A stretch of DNA of 64,000 bases from Emydura subglobosa (Eukaryota > Chordata > Testudines > Chelidae): assembly GCA_007922225.1 (NCBI GenBank), contig ML679960.1, positions 8,844,844 to 8,908,843 on the forward strand, read 5' to 3'. The translations under genes were made by a program, and so were the position numbers. Below are positions 12,184 through 25,231 of this stretch, piece after piece. Position 1 is the first letter of the stretch. Every line of letters begins with the position of its first letter. Below the pieces are notes generated by a model that had not been told where the DNA came from, did not search any database, and saw only the letters and a program-made list of their open reading frames with translations.

Positions 12184-13223
12184 CTAAGAAGAAGAAAAAG
12201 AAAAGAAAGCACAATTATCAATCAACTTTGACTTCCCTTGACATTCAATTTAATTCTAGATTTTGATTGCTATCCCACAACTGCATATAACAAAAAATTT
12301 ATATAAAAATACATAAATCTCAGCAGAATAGAGAGCTGTAAATTCAATCAAATGAGTCAGCTGATATCAGTGAAGCACTAGAACACAATTTAAGTGTTTC
12401 ATAAACAGAAGCAGAACCACAAAGATTGAATTACAGTTCAGATATACAATTTAGGACCTTGTATTATCACTTGTAGTATTTGCAATATAAACATTTTTAA
12501 TGCTTTGCGAGCCTTGATATTTCAAGTAAGAGGTATCCATGGAAATCTGATATTATTTTCAGGCACACTAGAAAAGAAAATTTAATCTGGTATACTGAAG
12601 TTTAATCAGTGTGCATATAATAGGGAGAAAAACAATTACATTGTTTATGACCTGGACACATACAATGTTAAAAAATCAAAAAGTTCAAATATATGACTTT
12701 ACCTGGGAATAAATCAGATAAGTTACCTACTAAAGTTAAAAGGCCTGTGATTAGGGTTGGCATACATAGTTGTGTTATTTGGTAAATAAAAAAGGTAATT
12801 TTAATTTTTTTAAAAGTGTCTCCTACAGTTAGAATTCTAGTGAAGACAAAGAAGTGGGGTGTGTTTTAGTGAAACGGCCTCAGGCAAGCAGAGGCAAGGG
12901 GTGCTATTTATCTACCGACAGTTTCACCAATTATGCAGTTCCCTGCACTCTGATTTCTTCTGGGTAGGAAACGAGTGATTTTCATGGTCACAAGTTATTT
13001 TCAAGAGCTGTACTGTAAATTGCTAAAACTACTAGACACTGGACATGTGTGTATTTAATGTGCCTGTCATTGCAATATGCAAGACTCAATATAATTGATC
13101 TTACAATTATACAAATACTAGTAAGCAGAAGACAAATGAGCTCCTAAAGATACATCTCTCTCCAAATAGAAGATTTCACCTTGCATACAGTATTGATTGC
13201 TTATCCTTATATTAAGAATAATT

Positions 13224-13270
13224 AATTTGGATGATCCAGTAAATTTGGATGATCCAGTAAATTTGGATGA
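13224..13270. repeat. 18-bp tandem repeat, about 2.6 copies
   Basis: The unit AATTTGGATGATCCAGTA occurs at 13224, 13242 and 13260 (third copy partial), with no mismatches in the complete units. The perfect identity indicates a recent slippage event. Confidence 0.9.
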
Positions 13271-16200
13271 CGGCAGCAATATGGTTACTGTATCAATATA
13301 CTGACATTGAAATTTTTCATACGTCCACGATTGTAGTCTGAACCTCTTAAAGCCTCTACAAGTAAATCTTTTATTCAAAATAAACAATAACCAAGAGATC
13401 TCATATTGAAAGTTTTAATCACATGGATAAATGATTTCAGGATCAGGCTATAAGTACAAAAGGGAAAGGTGGAGGCTGGAATCACTACAGGGGCATAGAG
13501 TGAAGGTTAAGGGTTTTGTTGCACAGCAAGAAATGTGCAGCCTACATTCACGTGATTTAAGTCAGAATTCGTTACTTCATCTTACCTGATGATTTGTGCG
13601 TGTTTGAAAGTTTTAACCATGTGTGTGACACCGTGTGTCATTTGGAGTACATTTTAACTTTAATTATTACCTAATAAAGTGTAATTGGGTTAATTAAAAC
13701 TACATTTATAAGATATTGAATACAACATTTAAATATATTCTTCCCTAATCAGTTAGTTGGAGCAGAGGGTTCATTCTTCAATATATACATATTTTTAGGA
13801 TGATACAGTATTGTCTAATTTCTAGCAGCAGATCATCTTGAATTCAAAGTGATCCCCTGGGTCTTCAGTTTCATCCATCTCCAGAATCATGGGTGTCAGG
13901 AATTGATTTTGAATTTGATGGACCCATGTAAACCAAGACACTGGCACCCTGTCTTCTGTCAGGAAGAATTTTCATAAGACACTAGAATGACAAAAGGGTC
14001 ATTGATTTTTGAATGTTTCAGAAAGACTTGTACCTTAATCGATTAGTATGAATTCAAAAGTTGCAGAAGGGACCATGTAACGAAGAATGACATTATAGGA
14101 CTCCAGTTAAATTTGCATGCTCATCTTCTAAATCTAAACTAACTATATAACTGGCATGTGTCTACAGCTACTCTTTTTTTACATATGCAGTAACTTCAAA
14201 AAAAAGAATTACCTCTGTATGGACTAGAGGGTTGGAATAAGAATTTAAAATAGGTCATTGACTGGATGATGAGCTTACTAGGGGGTGAGAGGCTTGCATT
14301 CTTTTACAGTTTCTTCACTCTGTAACAGTATAACATAAGAAAGCAGAACAAGAGGATCTTCTTATTCTAATGTGATCGGTCGGACCTTACAAAGAACCAT
14401 CTACTTTACACAGCAAAATGCAAGTCTCATTCACGAACACACAGCTTAAAAACAAAAATTGAAGGTTAGGTTAACCTTCAAACGGGTTCTTCCTACTTCA
14501 ACAATGTCTCAACTTTCAGCTTTTTTTCTTCGTCAAAATGGAGTGGCCTTGGCAGTAGAATCTGAACGGCAGTTTGAAATATCAGCTTTTCAGTATGTCA
14601 TCTTTTTAGAGACTTTGTGGGCTATATTCAGAGGCTGATGCTGTCAAGTATGCTCCCAAGAGATATTAGAGGTTAGATAAGAGATTTTTAAGAAGTGTGT
14701 ATACAGCAAATAACTTATTAAAGTCACTAAAATGAGAGATAGCGGTGTCACTAACAACTATTAACTGAACTGGAGTTAACTAGGTTAACTGGGGAGAGTT
14801 CTTAGCCTCAGGAGGGAGCTGGCAGACTGAAAAAAGCATCAAGGAATAGCTTCTCAAGTTTGATCTGCTTCATATGTATTGTTCGGCTATTACCAAGAGA
14901 TTGAAATCGCCTCACAAGACCCCTGGCTCAGATTATCTCTGGCATGGACAAAGTACTGGCAGGCAAGAAGCTGCAGAGCTCACCAACAGCTCCCTCCCTG
15001 CAGACCATAGAACAGAGACACATTGGAGTGGCTGGAGGATGATGAACTCCAACTATCCCCAAGCTGTAATTTAGTCCCTAGGGGGCAACAGAAGTTAGAG
15101 CAGACCCCAGGGTATCCCAATTTGCTCCAGAGCTTGAGGTAGGGCACAGTAACAGGGAGCCATAATTGAATCCCTGACAGATCCATTGCTGGGCACAGGA
15201 GAGTATCTGACCCAAAGGATCCAACCTGATCCACAGCTCTGCAGCAACAAGCACTGCCAAACACAGTACGTAATGACTTACAGTTATCCAGAGCCAAAGC
15301 AAATAAAAAGGACCCGAGAAATTTCAAATAGCAGAATAAAAAAAAAATTACATTAATTATGAAGCTATTTTGCAGTGCTAGCATCTGTAGCTTCTCATGC
15401 AAGAAACAAACAAAACGGAAGTTCTGCAAAATATTACATATACAAGGGAATCAGCTGTTAAACCACAGAATGACAATTTTTTTTGATACTGTGTAATTAT
15501 ACAAACTCTGGCAGGAAACAGGAGATATCAAAGATGGTGCAATATTATTTACTGTAAAGTGTGGCAGGGTTAAGAAAGCCCTGCCACTCCATTAAGAGGG
15601 AAATCAAAGTTAGGGATAAGGCTAGCTGCAATAGTACCCAAAGCAGCAAGGCATGGGAGGGGTAAATAAAGCAGTAGATGTTCACTTCCTAGTAACTCTA
15701 TTACTTTTCCCTAATGTAACTTTTTTTCCCAAGTCATAGCCAAACATCTCATACAAATCACACTAATAAACATTTTCAAGATATTAATTCAGAAGCTGAA
15801 TGTCTTGGACCTAGATTTTGGATATCTAGATTATTTTTCTGTCACAACACAACACTCCTTTTCTATGTTTGTCAAAGGAGGCTTAACAAAAAAATTAATT
15901 CAAAATAATGAACAAATAGAAGTAAACATAACTGATGGATAGAGGGACTAAAAGAAAAAAATGTATTTACAAGCACTAAGAAGAGGTCGAGGAAACAGAG
16001 AAACATGTTGCAATTTCACTTTTGGACTTTTTTTTATGCACTGGAGATATATGCTCATTCAATCAATAAGATACTTCTATATGGGCACAGGTTAAATTAA
16101 AATGTTCACCAGTAAAAACAGTCTTCCTGTTTGGGGGTAGTAGCAAAAGCTACTATACACACAATATAGGTTTCTGTTCTCTTAACTAAAAGGCTGGGTT

Positions 16201-16989
16201 TTTGTTGTCATTCTGATCCTGTCTGTAGAGGGAAATCTGTTGTTGAATGACTGTTTAGCCTAGTTTTCTTCAGGGATATTGATGCCAGGTGTCTAAGAAT
16301 GATATTATTTGGTGAGGGGAAAAATAATAGGATGCCTTCAGTTCCATAGCGCTTCAAATCAATTACAAAATAGCAATTTAAGAAAGTTGTGGGTAGCCAA
16401 AGTGACTAGTGAGAATAAAAACATTCATACTACTACCATTTTTCTGTTGGCTTTACTTCAGCTTTCTGTTTAGTTTCCTGAAAGCGAACCTCTCTCCCCA
16501 GCTCATTTCTAGTCTGCACTTCACAGGTTTTTTTAATATGTAGTATTCCTCTTCCCTGCTCTGTCCCCAAGAAGCAGAGGCAGCTGCAGTGAACTGCCGC
16601 TTTCTAAGGCACTAGCCTGGCTTGAGTTCAGGCATTTTAAGGAAGCAGATGTGCAGGAAGCTAATGAATACCACTTGTTTTCAGTGAACTTCCTGATTAA
16701 AAGTAATCTTAGGGCCAGGGAAAGCTTGGGACTAGGGATAGATATCATATAAAAGATTTATATTCCCTTTAAAAGCCATTATGGGAAACCTGGCTGAAGG
16801 GATAAAAACTCCTCACTCCCATAGTGAGACTCCAGGAGAGTTGAGTTGAATTAGTAAGAGCTGAACATGAGCTCCCAATGTGATGCTGTGGCAAAAAAGA
16901 CTAATGTGATCCTGGGTGCATGACAGGGAAATCTCAAATAGGAGAGAGGTTTTTACACCTCTGTATTTGACACTGGTGTGACCGCTACT

Positions 16990-17597
16990 GGAATACTGTC
17001 TAGTTCTAGCGTTCACAATTCAAGAAGGATGTTGATAAATTGGAGAGGGTTCAGAGAAGAGCCATGAGAGTGATTAAAGGATTAGAAAGACAAGGTGAGT
17101 GAGGAAATATTTTTTATGGGACCGACTTTTGTTGGTGAAAGAAACCATGCTTGCGCAAACAATGAAGTATTAGAAAACATGCCTTATAGCAACAGACTCA
17201 AAGAGCTCAGTCTAGTTATCTTAACCACAAGACGATTAAAGGGTGACTTGATTACAGTCTGTAAGTATCTACATGGGAAACAAATATTTAATTATGGCCT
17301 CGGCAGTCTAGTAGATAAAGTTATAACATGATCCAGACATGACAGATGAAGCTAGAGAAATTCAGACGGGAAATAAGTGTTAAAAATTATGCATGAGAGT
17401 AAATAACCATTGGAACAAGTTATCAGGGGTTGTGGTGGATTCTCTGTTTCAGACCATTTTTAAATCAAGATTGGATCGTTTTCTAAAAGATTTGCTCTGG
17501 GAATTATTTGGTGGGGGGAAAGGCAGAGTTCTATGTGTTAGACCGGAAGTCAGAGCAGATGATCACCATGGTCCCTCTCGACCTTGGAATCTATGAA
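16990..17597 (+). mobile_element. Old CR1-family LINE 3' end with an insertion
   Basis: The copy reads TTGGAGAGGGTTCAGAGAAG, then a CR1 ORF2 tail (RLKELSLVILTTRRLKGDLI, then VCKYLHGKQIFNYG), and the 3' end GATGATCACCATGGTCCCTC plus GGAATCTATGAAA. It matches 723-1192. An 80-bp foreign segment (17089-17168) interrupts it. Stops and indels throughout make it dead. Confidence 0.78.
17089..17168 (+). mobile_element. 80-bp insertion inside the CR1 copy, flanked by 8-bp direct repeats
   Basis: The inserted piece starts GACAAGGTGAGTGAGGAAAT and is related to the repeat at 6063-6430. ATTAGAAA occurs immediately before it (17081-17088) and immediately after it (17169-17176). The related CR1 copy at 723-1192 has a single ATTAGAAA at this place, which confirms the empty-site structure. 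Confidence 0.75.
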
Positions 17598-18380
17598 AGA
17601 AGAAAGCAAGCAAGACTATTCTGTGTCCTTGTGCCTTAAAGGGTGAGGAAAGGGATCCTATGAAGATTACAACCATTTACCCTGCTCAAAACCCTTATAT
17701 TTACTGTTAACCTGTATTTCCAAGCTGATTATGCTTCTTCAGTATGGTTGTCTGTTGCTGTGCTTAATATCAAACAAACCACTTTGTTTAGGGTATCATC
17801 TTTTTTAGATTTTATCCTTTTATTTATCCTTTTGTTAAACCTATGCCTTAGGATAAAGCCCGTGCTACGCAAGGCTAAGCACCCTGAAAATAAAACACCA
17901 ACATATCTGTCTCTCAGGATTATACGGACAGAAACAGTGGAATAGAGCCTGCTAAGAATAGACAAAGTGTCAGTAGAGAGAAGGAGATTATACACATGGG
18001 GACCCCTATTCTAAAAAGCCTCTTTAAAAATAATGAGAAAATAGGGTATGAGAAACAGCTGCTGAGCACCGAGCAGGGTAGCAATTGTTTAAAAAAAGGA
18101 AATTACCAGATCACATGAGAGACTGGAGAAGAGGTCAGGGATAGCCAACCCACAGAGCATAGTAGCCTCAGCATGAACTATATGCATGCATTCAGCTGCT
18201 CACAAAGTTCTCTCACTTTTTCCATCTCCAGCAAGAGGGAATCAGAATTCCTACCCCACCGATCTGATTCTGTTATGTACCACAAAGCTCTCTATATCTT
18301 TTAAACAGTTCTACATGGCAGAGAAAATATTAGATAACCTGTATGACATGGCCCTCAGACAAGGAATGGCTTAACTTTAG

Positions 18381-18502
18381 GTGACCAAGTGTCCCAAATT
18401 TATAGGGGCAGTCCCGATATTCAGGGCTTTGTCATATATAGGTGTCTAATACCCCACAACCTCCCTCTGTATCCCGATATTTCATACTTTTTATCTGGTC
18501 AC
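18381..18502. mobile_element. 122-bp MITE with GTGACCA terminal inverted repeats
   Basis: The left end is GTGACCAAG and the right end CTGGTCAC, inverted to each other. TTAG flanks both sides (18377-18380 and 18503-18506), a plausible target duplication. The interior has the repeated block CCCGATATT. There is no coding capacity. A related but weak fragment may lie at 28614-28660. Confidence 0.65.
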
Positions 18503-18959
18503 TTAGCTTAACCAAATTTTCAAAAACTCAGTTTTCCCAGGGTAAGTTTTTTTTTTTTAAGTCTATTAATACATTTAGTTATCTTATTAGCAAAAATAGT
18601 GAAAGACAAAGTAAAATTTATTCCTGGGCTGATATATTTTCATGACAATATTGCAAGGCTACTTTTAACACCTTGCTTTCTCACCTTTTGGTTATTGCTT
18701 CTGATTCTGGCAGCAAAGGTGGTTTGTGTGTCTAGGAGAAAATAAAATGTGGGAAGTCCCTGAAATATCAGACCTCTATAAACAGAGCAGAGATCAGGGA
18801 ATAAGGACTTTCTAAAGGATCTCTGCTAGGACCCAAAACACTGAGGAATAGGGAACTACACAGCCACTAAAAAAACCCTGCCCCCTCACTGAAGGATCTC
18901 AGTGAGTTTTACAAATAATAATTTAGCCTGTCAATATCCATTTGCAATAAGTAAGTATT

Positions 18960-19170
18960 TATCCATTCAATAGGCATGCAAAATGAGGCACAGAAAAAGA
19001 CACCACTGCTATGGGGATGGATGAAATATAAGGCCTCAAAAGAACAGATTGAATAGGAATGACTAGCTCCGAATGATACAGCATGTTAGTGGCAATGCAA
19101 AACCAAGAACAGAACTCATGAGTCCTCCCCAACCTTCTGCTGTAACCAGGGAACCACATTTCCCCTCAGT
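18960..19170 (-). mobile_element. MIR-like SINE, interrupted
   Basis: The stretch has AATGAGGCACAG, later AGCATGTTAGTGGCAATGC, AACAGAACTCATGAGTCCT, and then ACCAGGGAACCACATT, which parallels a MIR-type SINE read in reverse. The middle part (about 18995-19070) does not match and may be an insertion or decayed sequence. Confidence 0.5.
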
Positions 19171-20214
19171 ATTGAATACAAAGGAACAGAATAGATGGAC
19201 AAAGCTGTTGCACAATGAGGTAACAGAAAATGTGGCTGAACCTAAAAACAGCTGAAAGTATAAATCAATAATGCACTCATTATTATACAGCAAGTGTATA
19301 TTGTGTAATGTATACTAAGGTACATTCTAAAGTGAATGTATAATACTTTCAAACTGATTTTCCATATCTCCTGGGAGTTACAAAAAGTTGGCTTTGCAAA
19401 AAAAATATTTTATATAAAATTGAAATCACAGTAAAATAGTATTTCTAAAACCTTTCTGTATGGGATGTTCTCTGATGTATAGAATGCTAAGTAAATCTAT
19501 TTCTGTTGAATTATATTTTAAAAATATGAAAACTCAGCTAAATGTCTGAGCTCTGGTGGGACACAAAACAAGAGCCTGTAGTATATTTTAAAAAATAGTT
19601 CTCCAGAACAAGAAAAGGGCTTGATACTTTTAAAGGGAAAAAATCTAGTTGTAAATATAATAGGCTGCCTTTCATGTGCTATTGAAATAATCATGTAGTA
19701 CCTGTAAAATGTTTTTAATGGATTACTGTTTTATTCCAGAAAACTAATCTTAATATTATTCCATAAAAATATCACAAGGTGAATTTTTTTAAAACCAAGT
19801 GAAAGAAAATTGAGTTTAAAATGATGGCACTTCAGTAATGATATATATGCCTAACTCCCATTAATGTCAATGGGAATTTACATGAATACTCGCAGTAAAA
19901 ATTCCTTAAGGTTTAAGTTCCCTAAATATGTCAGGTATTATGGGATATCTTCTTTATTCTTTTCTTCTGGTTTCTCCACCTTTGTGCATAAGTACTGTTC
20001 CAATCCTGTCTTTTGCTGTATAAAAAACTAGATGCACATTGGCCATTCTGTTTCAATTCATTACCATGCTGTGTTTTCCACCATTGAGTCAGCCTTTCTC
20101 CTGACTACCTGGGTGTCACTTCCAAGGAATAAGCTTCAGAGGACATCTTCATATGATGATTGTTCGTTTACATTAATATAAGGAACATCACAGCAGGTTC
20201 ATGGTTTGCTGAAT

Positions 20215-20300
20215 GGTTAGTGCTTGATTTTCAGCAGAGTTGAGAACTCAAAATTCCAGTCAATGGGAACTGTTGCTGCTCAGCAATTTTCAGGTGGGAA
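20215..20300. repeat. Palindromic repeat with GATTTTCAG ends
   Basis: TGCTTGATTTTCAGCAGAGTTGAG and, in reverse, GCTGCTCAGCAATTTTCAGG flank a CCAGTCAATGGGAA core, giving an imperfect foldback. Shorter relatives are suggested near 11730 and 36970. Confidence 0.35.
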
Positions 20301-20635
20301 AAGCATACTTGCACCTGTATGTGTAATGAATCCATGCCTGAATATGCAGAAAGACAGTACGATCAATGGCAAGGCTTGAACCCAAGAGGACCTACTACAG
20401 CAAAAGCAGGAGACCCTACCACGAGGTGAAAAATGGTATATTTAATTATCAGACTGTAGCAGTGTGAATAATCTGGAATCTGACATTACAAAGATATGAT
20501 CACATGCTTACACACATATATTAGGTAGTTTCCCACATGAAGAATTTCTTTATATGCATTGTGGGCATGAATTGATATTTCCTATGCAGAAGATAAAGTC
20601 CACTTTTTTAACATCGAGGCCACAGATGCTTGTTT

Positions 20636-20960
20636 ATTAATGGACTCTGAAAGAGAAACAGAGAATGGGATAGGTCCAGGGAAGGGGGAGGGAGAAAAAA
20701 AGAAAGGAAAAGCCCAGAGAGAGGGGATGGGAAAAGAGAGGGATGGCACAAAGCACGTTAGGGAGGGAAGGAATGGGATAAACCACTGGAGGAGAAACAA
20801 ATGGGATGGGCTTGATGGAGAAAGATAAATGGAATGTGGCAGCGGGAAGAAAGAGGAATGGGGTGAGGAAGATTGAGATACCAGAATAAGATGGAAAGAT
20901 GAGAAAGAAAATGAGTGAGAAAAATGGAGGGGCAAATGGGAATGGAGAGTGAATGACAAC
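20636..20960 (+). repeat. Purine-rich tract
   Basis: For about 320 bp the plus strand is mostly A and G (GGGAGGGAGAAAAAAAGAAA, then GGAAGAAAGAGGAATGGGGT). The apparent 125- and 136-codon minus-strand ORFs here are low-complexity Ser/Phe/Pro translations of the tract, not genes. Confidence 0.75.
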
Positions 20961-21394
20961 AGCTACCAGAATTTCAGGGAAGAGATCAGAAAAGGAAGAG
21001 AATGGCCAGAAGTCAGCATATGGGGAGGATAAAGAGGCTTCACTCACAAGTGTTGCTCTCCTGCTTGGTCAGCCTGTTATTCCACACACAGAATGTACAA
21101 AAAATAATAATAGAGGGAACAACGGTTGAGATCCAACATCCCTCTGACAGCTCAGCTGCACCTACAGCAAACTGCAGGGTTGATGGCCTTTTCATGAAGA
21201 CAGGAGAAATCCCACACCAAGAATATTTTTCTTCAGTTACTACACTGGCCCTTCAGAATATTAAATGACAATGGTTGAAAGTGTATCGGGAAATTGGCTG
21301 TGTGCTCTGGGTTGGCAATATCATCTAATGAACACCAAGGCATAACGCTAAATAGTGAGAGTCCAAGGGTCAGTTACTTTGGCATTTATGGCTT

Positions 21395-21850
21395 GGAGTA
21401 GTGTCACCCCACAATGAGAGCAGAAAGGAAAGTAGGAGAACGCAGGCCCACCCTACTCCATTGTGTTCTGACCCAATACCCTTCAAAGCAATAGCCCCGG
21501 TACAGGGCCTAAGAGCTGATGCTCCCTGGGTTACTTCCTACCGTTGTTCCAGTCCCTCTGGCACTGACGATTCAGCTCCTGCGGTTGATGAACTTCCAAT
21601 GGCTTAGCTATGAGGTTCAATCCCAGCACCATGGAGTCCTGGTGGTTTCCTGATGGGAAACTGCTCCACCCAACTGCTCTCCTCTGTGGTCAGGCTGAGC
21701 AGAGTTTCTTCTTTTTAAATGCCCCCTCCATTGGGAGCATGCCCAGCAGAGGGGTGTGGCCTCTTGGGTCCAGAGCAGTTCTTTAACTCTCGCTTCACCA
21801 ATGCAGGGTTGATACATCCCATCACACAGATAAAAAGGCCATTTTAGTTG
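21395..21850 (-). repeat. GC-richer unclassified interspersed repeat
   Basis: This block is clearly richer in GC than its surroundings and resembles retroelement-derived sequence abundant in turtles, including a GGGTGGGCCTGCGTTCTCCT region on the minus strand. I found no clean termini or protein, so the class is unresolved. Confidence 0.35.
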
Positions 21851-22125
21851 CCCCTTGAATACTTGGTTAGTGTCAATGCTACCCAATCATTAAAGATGAA
21901 TTGACTGGTTTAGGGTGACTCTTCACGCAGAGATCTTGCCTTTCTTGCTAGTCTGCCCCATCTCCTAGCATTTGAAATGGTAGTTTTGCTGACTTTATGC
22001 TGTGTAGCCAGGAACATGATTATCATCCCTTGCAGCTGCCTGTTGGCTCTATTGTTAAATAGCCTTCCAGCTATTCCTATCAATTTTGATTAACCACATG
22101 CATTTGTTTTACAAGGATAGATGAT

Positions 22126-22149
22126 TCATCACCATCATCATCACCATCA
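22126..22149. repeat. CAT/CAC triplet microsatellite
   Basis: A short run of CAT and CAC triplets occurs here; a similar TGA-triplet run lies at 5638-5654. Confidence 0.8.
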
Positions 22150-23499
22150 ATTACACCTTTACTCCCTTCTGGGATGATTTTGGAAATGTGCACAATTTAT
22201 GAATTGGGTGTGAAATTATGAACACTTAAAACTTCATTTTAATTATAAGGCTGGTCTTTACCCCCCATCTTGAACTGGAATTCCAGAGAGATGCTGGCAC
22301 AGGACAAACAATACAAGGTAATAAAACTTTGATTATCCAGGTGAAAAAAATGACTGCTGTCCAGGGCAAACTAGTTTTTCAAGACTCAAATCAGGGAGGA
22401 AGTCACCTTGGCAACAACTTCACCTGGTAGAGGTCACTTGTCACATACTGAGGCTGATGAGGGAGGCACCCAACAAAGGAAACTGGAAGGTTATAAAAAG
22501 GTGTTCTTTGAGGCCCTTCTTCTTCAGCTCAACAGGAGGGAGAAGCAACCCAGCACCTAGAAACCAGTGAGAAAAGGGATGCTGCCCACCTTCCTGAACG
22601 AAGATGAACAAAGAGAAGGGACATTGCATTTAGGATGTTTCTTGTGTTCTAAATCATCTGTACTCTCGTGTGACTTACGTGATTAAGTCAAAGAGCAATG
22701 GTGTTAGAATCTGTGCAAAGTGTCTGTCTGTGTTATATGCTTTACAACTACCAAGTGAGTCACTGAAGAGATAAACCAGAGGCTCACACCTTTCAATGGG
22801 AGTCTGAAAGCTTATGTATTTAAAATACAAGTGAGTCTGAAGAGTCTGCACTGAGCACAGGCAGCTGAACAGTGGGTTTCAGCTCTCAAGATGGAGTGCT
22901 AGACAGACGACCTGGACCCTGAGACGTGCTTAGGGACCCCAAAGACAGCAGCAGTACTGGACTCCATTCAGGTTCCGGAGGCTAAAACATCTGAGAACCC
23001 ATCAGATGGTTACCCTCACAGCAGTCTAGCGAGTGGCCGAGAGAGGGCGCTAGAATCTGTGATCTCCATTCCCTCCTTGTTGCACAGCACAGCAGCCTCA
23101 TAATTATGAGCAGTTGTATGTTCAAATTCAAGGTGAGGCAAACTCTACATCTAAACATGGAATAATTGACAGGTCTTTCTATTCAATTAGTTATTTTTAA
23201 AAGATTGTAAAGGGATAGGTGTTCTTTTGTTCAACTGTAGTAAAAATCAAAATAAATAAGTATGAATGGTACAGTCACTTTCTTCATCTGATATTCTGGC
23301 CCTATTATTCTTTGCCAACTACAGTTGTAGCATGTGAAGATCCTTAGTTGTACTCTAGTATTCAACTTCCAAAACACCCTTGCCACCTCCATCACAGTAG
23401 TTTCTACATGACTTTTCATGCCAAAGCCATACCCTGAATCAAGAGGATTTGAAGAGTGAATAAGAAGCTGGAAACGAAAAGTGTTACTTACTCACTAAA

Positions 23500-23640
23500 A
23501 ATAAAGTCCTGATGCTGCAAAGAATTACTCATGTGCTTAACATTATGCACTTTAAGTAGCATAACTGAACTTAGTGAGGCTACTCAGAGTGCATAAAATT
23601 TAAAAAGGGCTTAAGTCCTTACAGGAGGTATAGACAAATG
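23500..23640. repeat. Decayed palindromic MITE-like repeat
   Basis: CCTGATGCTGCAAAGAATTA, then CATGTGCTTAACATTATGCA resembles one arm of the palindrome at 33284-33396; the second arm is poorly preserved. Confidence 0.3.
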
Positions 23641-24039
23641 TAACCTTGCATGAACTTTATCTTATTTCCTGACTTTTGAATATTTAATGTGACTTTCATG
23701 TTCTCTTCACACAATGGAATTGTTTCACCATTGTGTTCTTTTAGTTTTATTCCAGTGTGACTCTACTGAAATTAAAGTAAACAGTTTTACATCACTGTAA
23801 AACTTGAGTAATGCAGTGGAGGATCAGGACCAGTAATGCTGTACTATCATTTTCTTTAAAAAATAATTACATGCATGGGATTATTCTCCATGATGTAAGA
23901 TCACCTCTTACATATCTAATTGTATTTACTGCAGACTAGTTTCCTTCTGCAGACCTTAGCAGCTGTGCTTCTTTAATCAGTGTGAAGGCCTAATTCTGTG
24001 CCACTGAAATCAATGGGAGTCAATCAATCCACTGCCACA

Positions 24040-24210
24040 GACTGTGTGTGAGATTTGGGGCAAACAACAGTCTCTCTCTGCCTCAGTTCCTGATCCGTAA
24101 AATAGAAATAACGGAATTTCCCCACATCACATGGATGTCCCCACATCACATAAATACATTAAGAAGATTCTGAGGTGCTCAGTTACTAAGGTAATTTGGG
24201 CCATATAAGT
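24040..24210 (+). mobile_element. MIR-like SINE
   Basis: The segment CTCTCTCTGCCTCAGTTCCT, then GATCCGTAAAATAGAAATAA follows the conserved core-to-tail region of MIR-type SINEs. It continues into GTGCTCAGTTACTAAGGTAA and GCCATATAAGTACCT, a tail I recall from turtle copies. A CCCCACATCACAT duplication lies inside it. Confidence 0.6.
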
Positions 24211-25231
24211 ACCTGATAGACAGGTAATTTTGGCTTTAGTGGGACTAGAATTAACCATCAACGAGATGAGGCTTGTTGATGCCTATGGCACAATTTCATT
24301 CCTATATATGAGCCAATAAGATTGAAATCATATATGAAATGAAAGCAACAGAGTAAAGGAAAGGGGAAGAATGAGCATAAGTGATGAACAGAAAGACATC
24401 ATTTAGAGAGAAATGGCTAAAAAGAACAGTGGTTATTGGCTAAGGAAGTGAATACTACAATTTGTCCAAAGCTAGTGTCAAAGACAGGCATTGAAGATGA
24501 GCCTATTGTTGGTGCACTTCCCCCTAGAAAGAAGTCTGGAGCAATGATCTCTTTAGTTTTAAAAATAAAAATAGGAGAAGAAAATCTTCTAAGAAGTTCT
24601 TGGAATATCTCCCACTGGCCTTTCCATTCCTCTCATTGGCAGATGTCTGGATTTTCTCTGCTGTTTCTCTGCTACTTTTCCACATTCGCCTGTTTAAACA
24701 TTTGTAGTTTTATTTCAGAACAAAGGAAAACACATCTGGTCTGCAACCTATGGCGGTGATGACTGCCTGCACTTTTGCTGCAGTGCGGTCAGATTAGTGC
24801 TGGATTGTGCTGGTTGTTAGATGGTGCTAACTTCTTACAGACAAGGCCTAGTGTTCACTGCTCTCTCCTTATTGCCTGCCTCAAGCACCTAAATAATAAG
24901 TTGAGTCTTACTGTGTTGATGTCCCCTCCCTCCCAAGCCTAGAGACAGAATGCAGTACAACCGCACAGCTTTTCTGCCCATTTACTATCGCTGCTACTCC
25001 AGCCATAGTCTGAAACAGAAGTCTATGCCCTTCTGCAGTGGGCATGTGGACCACAGCATGTGTATAATCATTTGCAGTTCAGTAAAGTTCAATTTCACAG
25101 GACTGGAAAATATCACAATTATATTGCAGATGACAGTACTTAAATGTTGAAATGAAACTCTGACTTCTAAAACTTGTATTACAAACTTGTTAATATTGCT
25201 TTATTGCATAACTTCTTAAATTTAATTTTAG

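Noticed and set aside
14980..15429. 149-codon minus-strand ORF rich in Cys, Leu and Ser
   Set aside because: It lies in repeat-like sequence, has no domain, and an overlapping second ORF covers the same bases; best explained as chance.
20582..21047. 125- and 136-codon minus-strand ORFs
   Set aside because: They are low-complexity Ser/Phe/Pro/Leu translations of a purine-rich tract.
22126..22149. CAT/CAC triplet run as a His-rich coding segment
   Set aside because: It lies in intron 6 with no open frame of meaningful length; an ordinary microsatellite.
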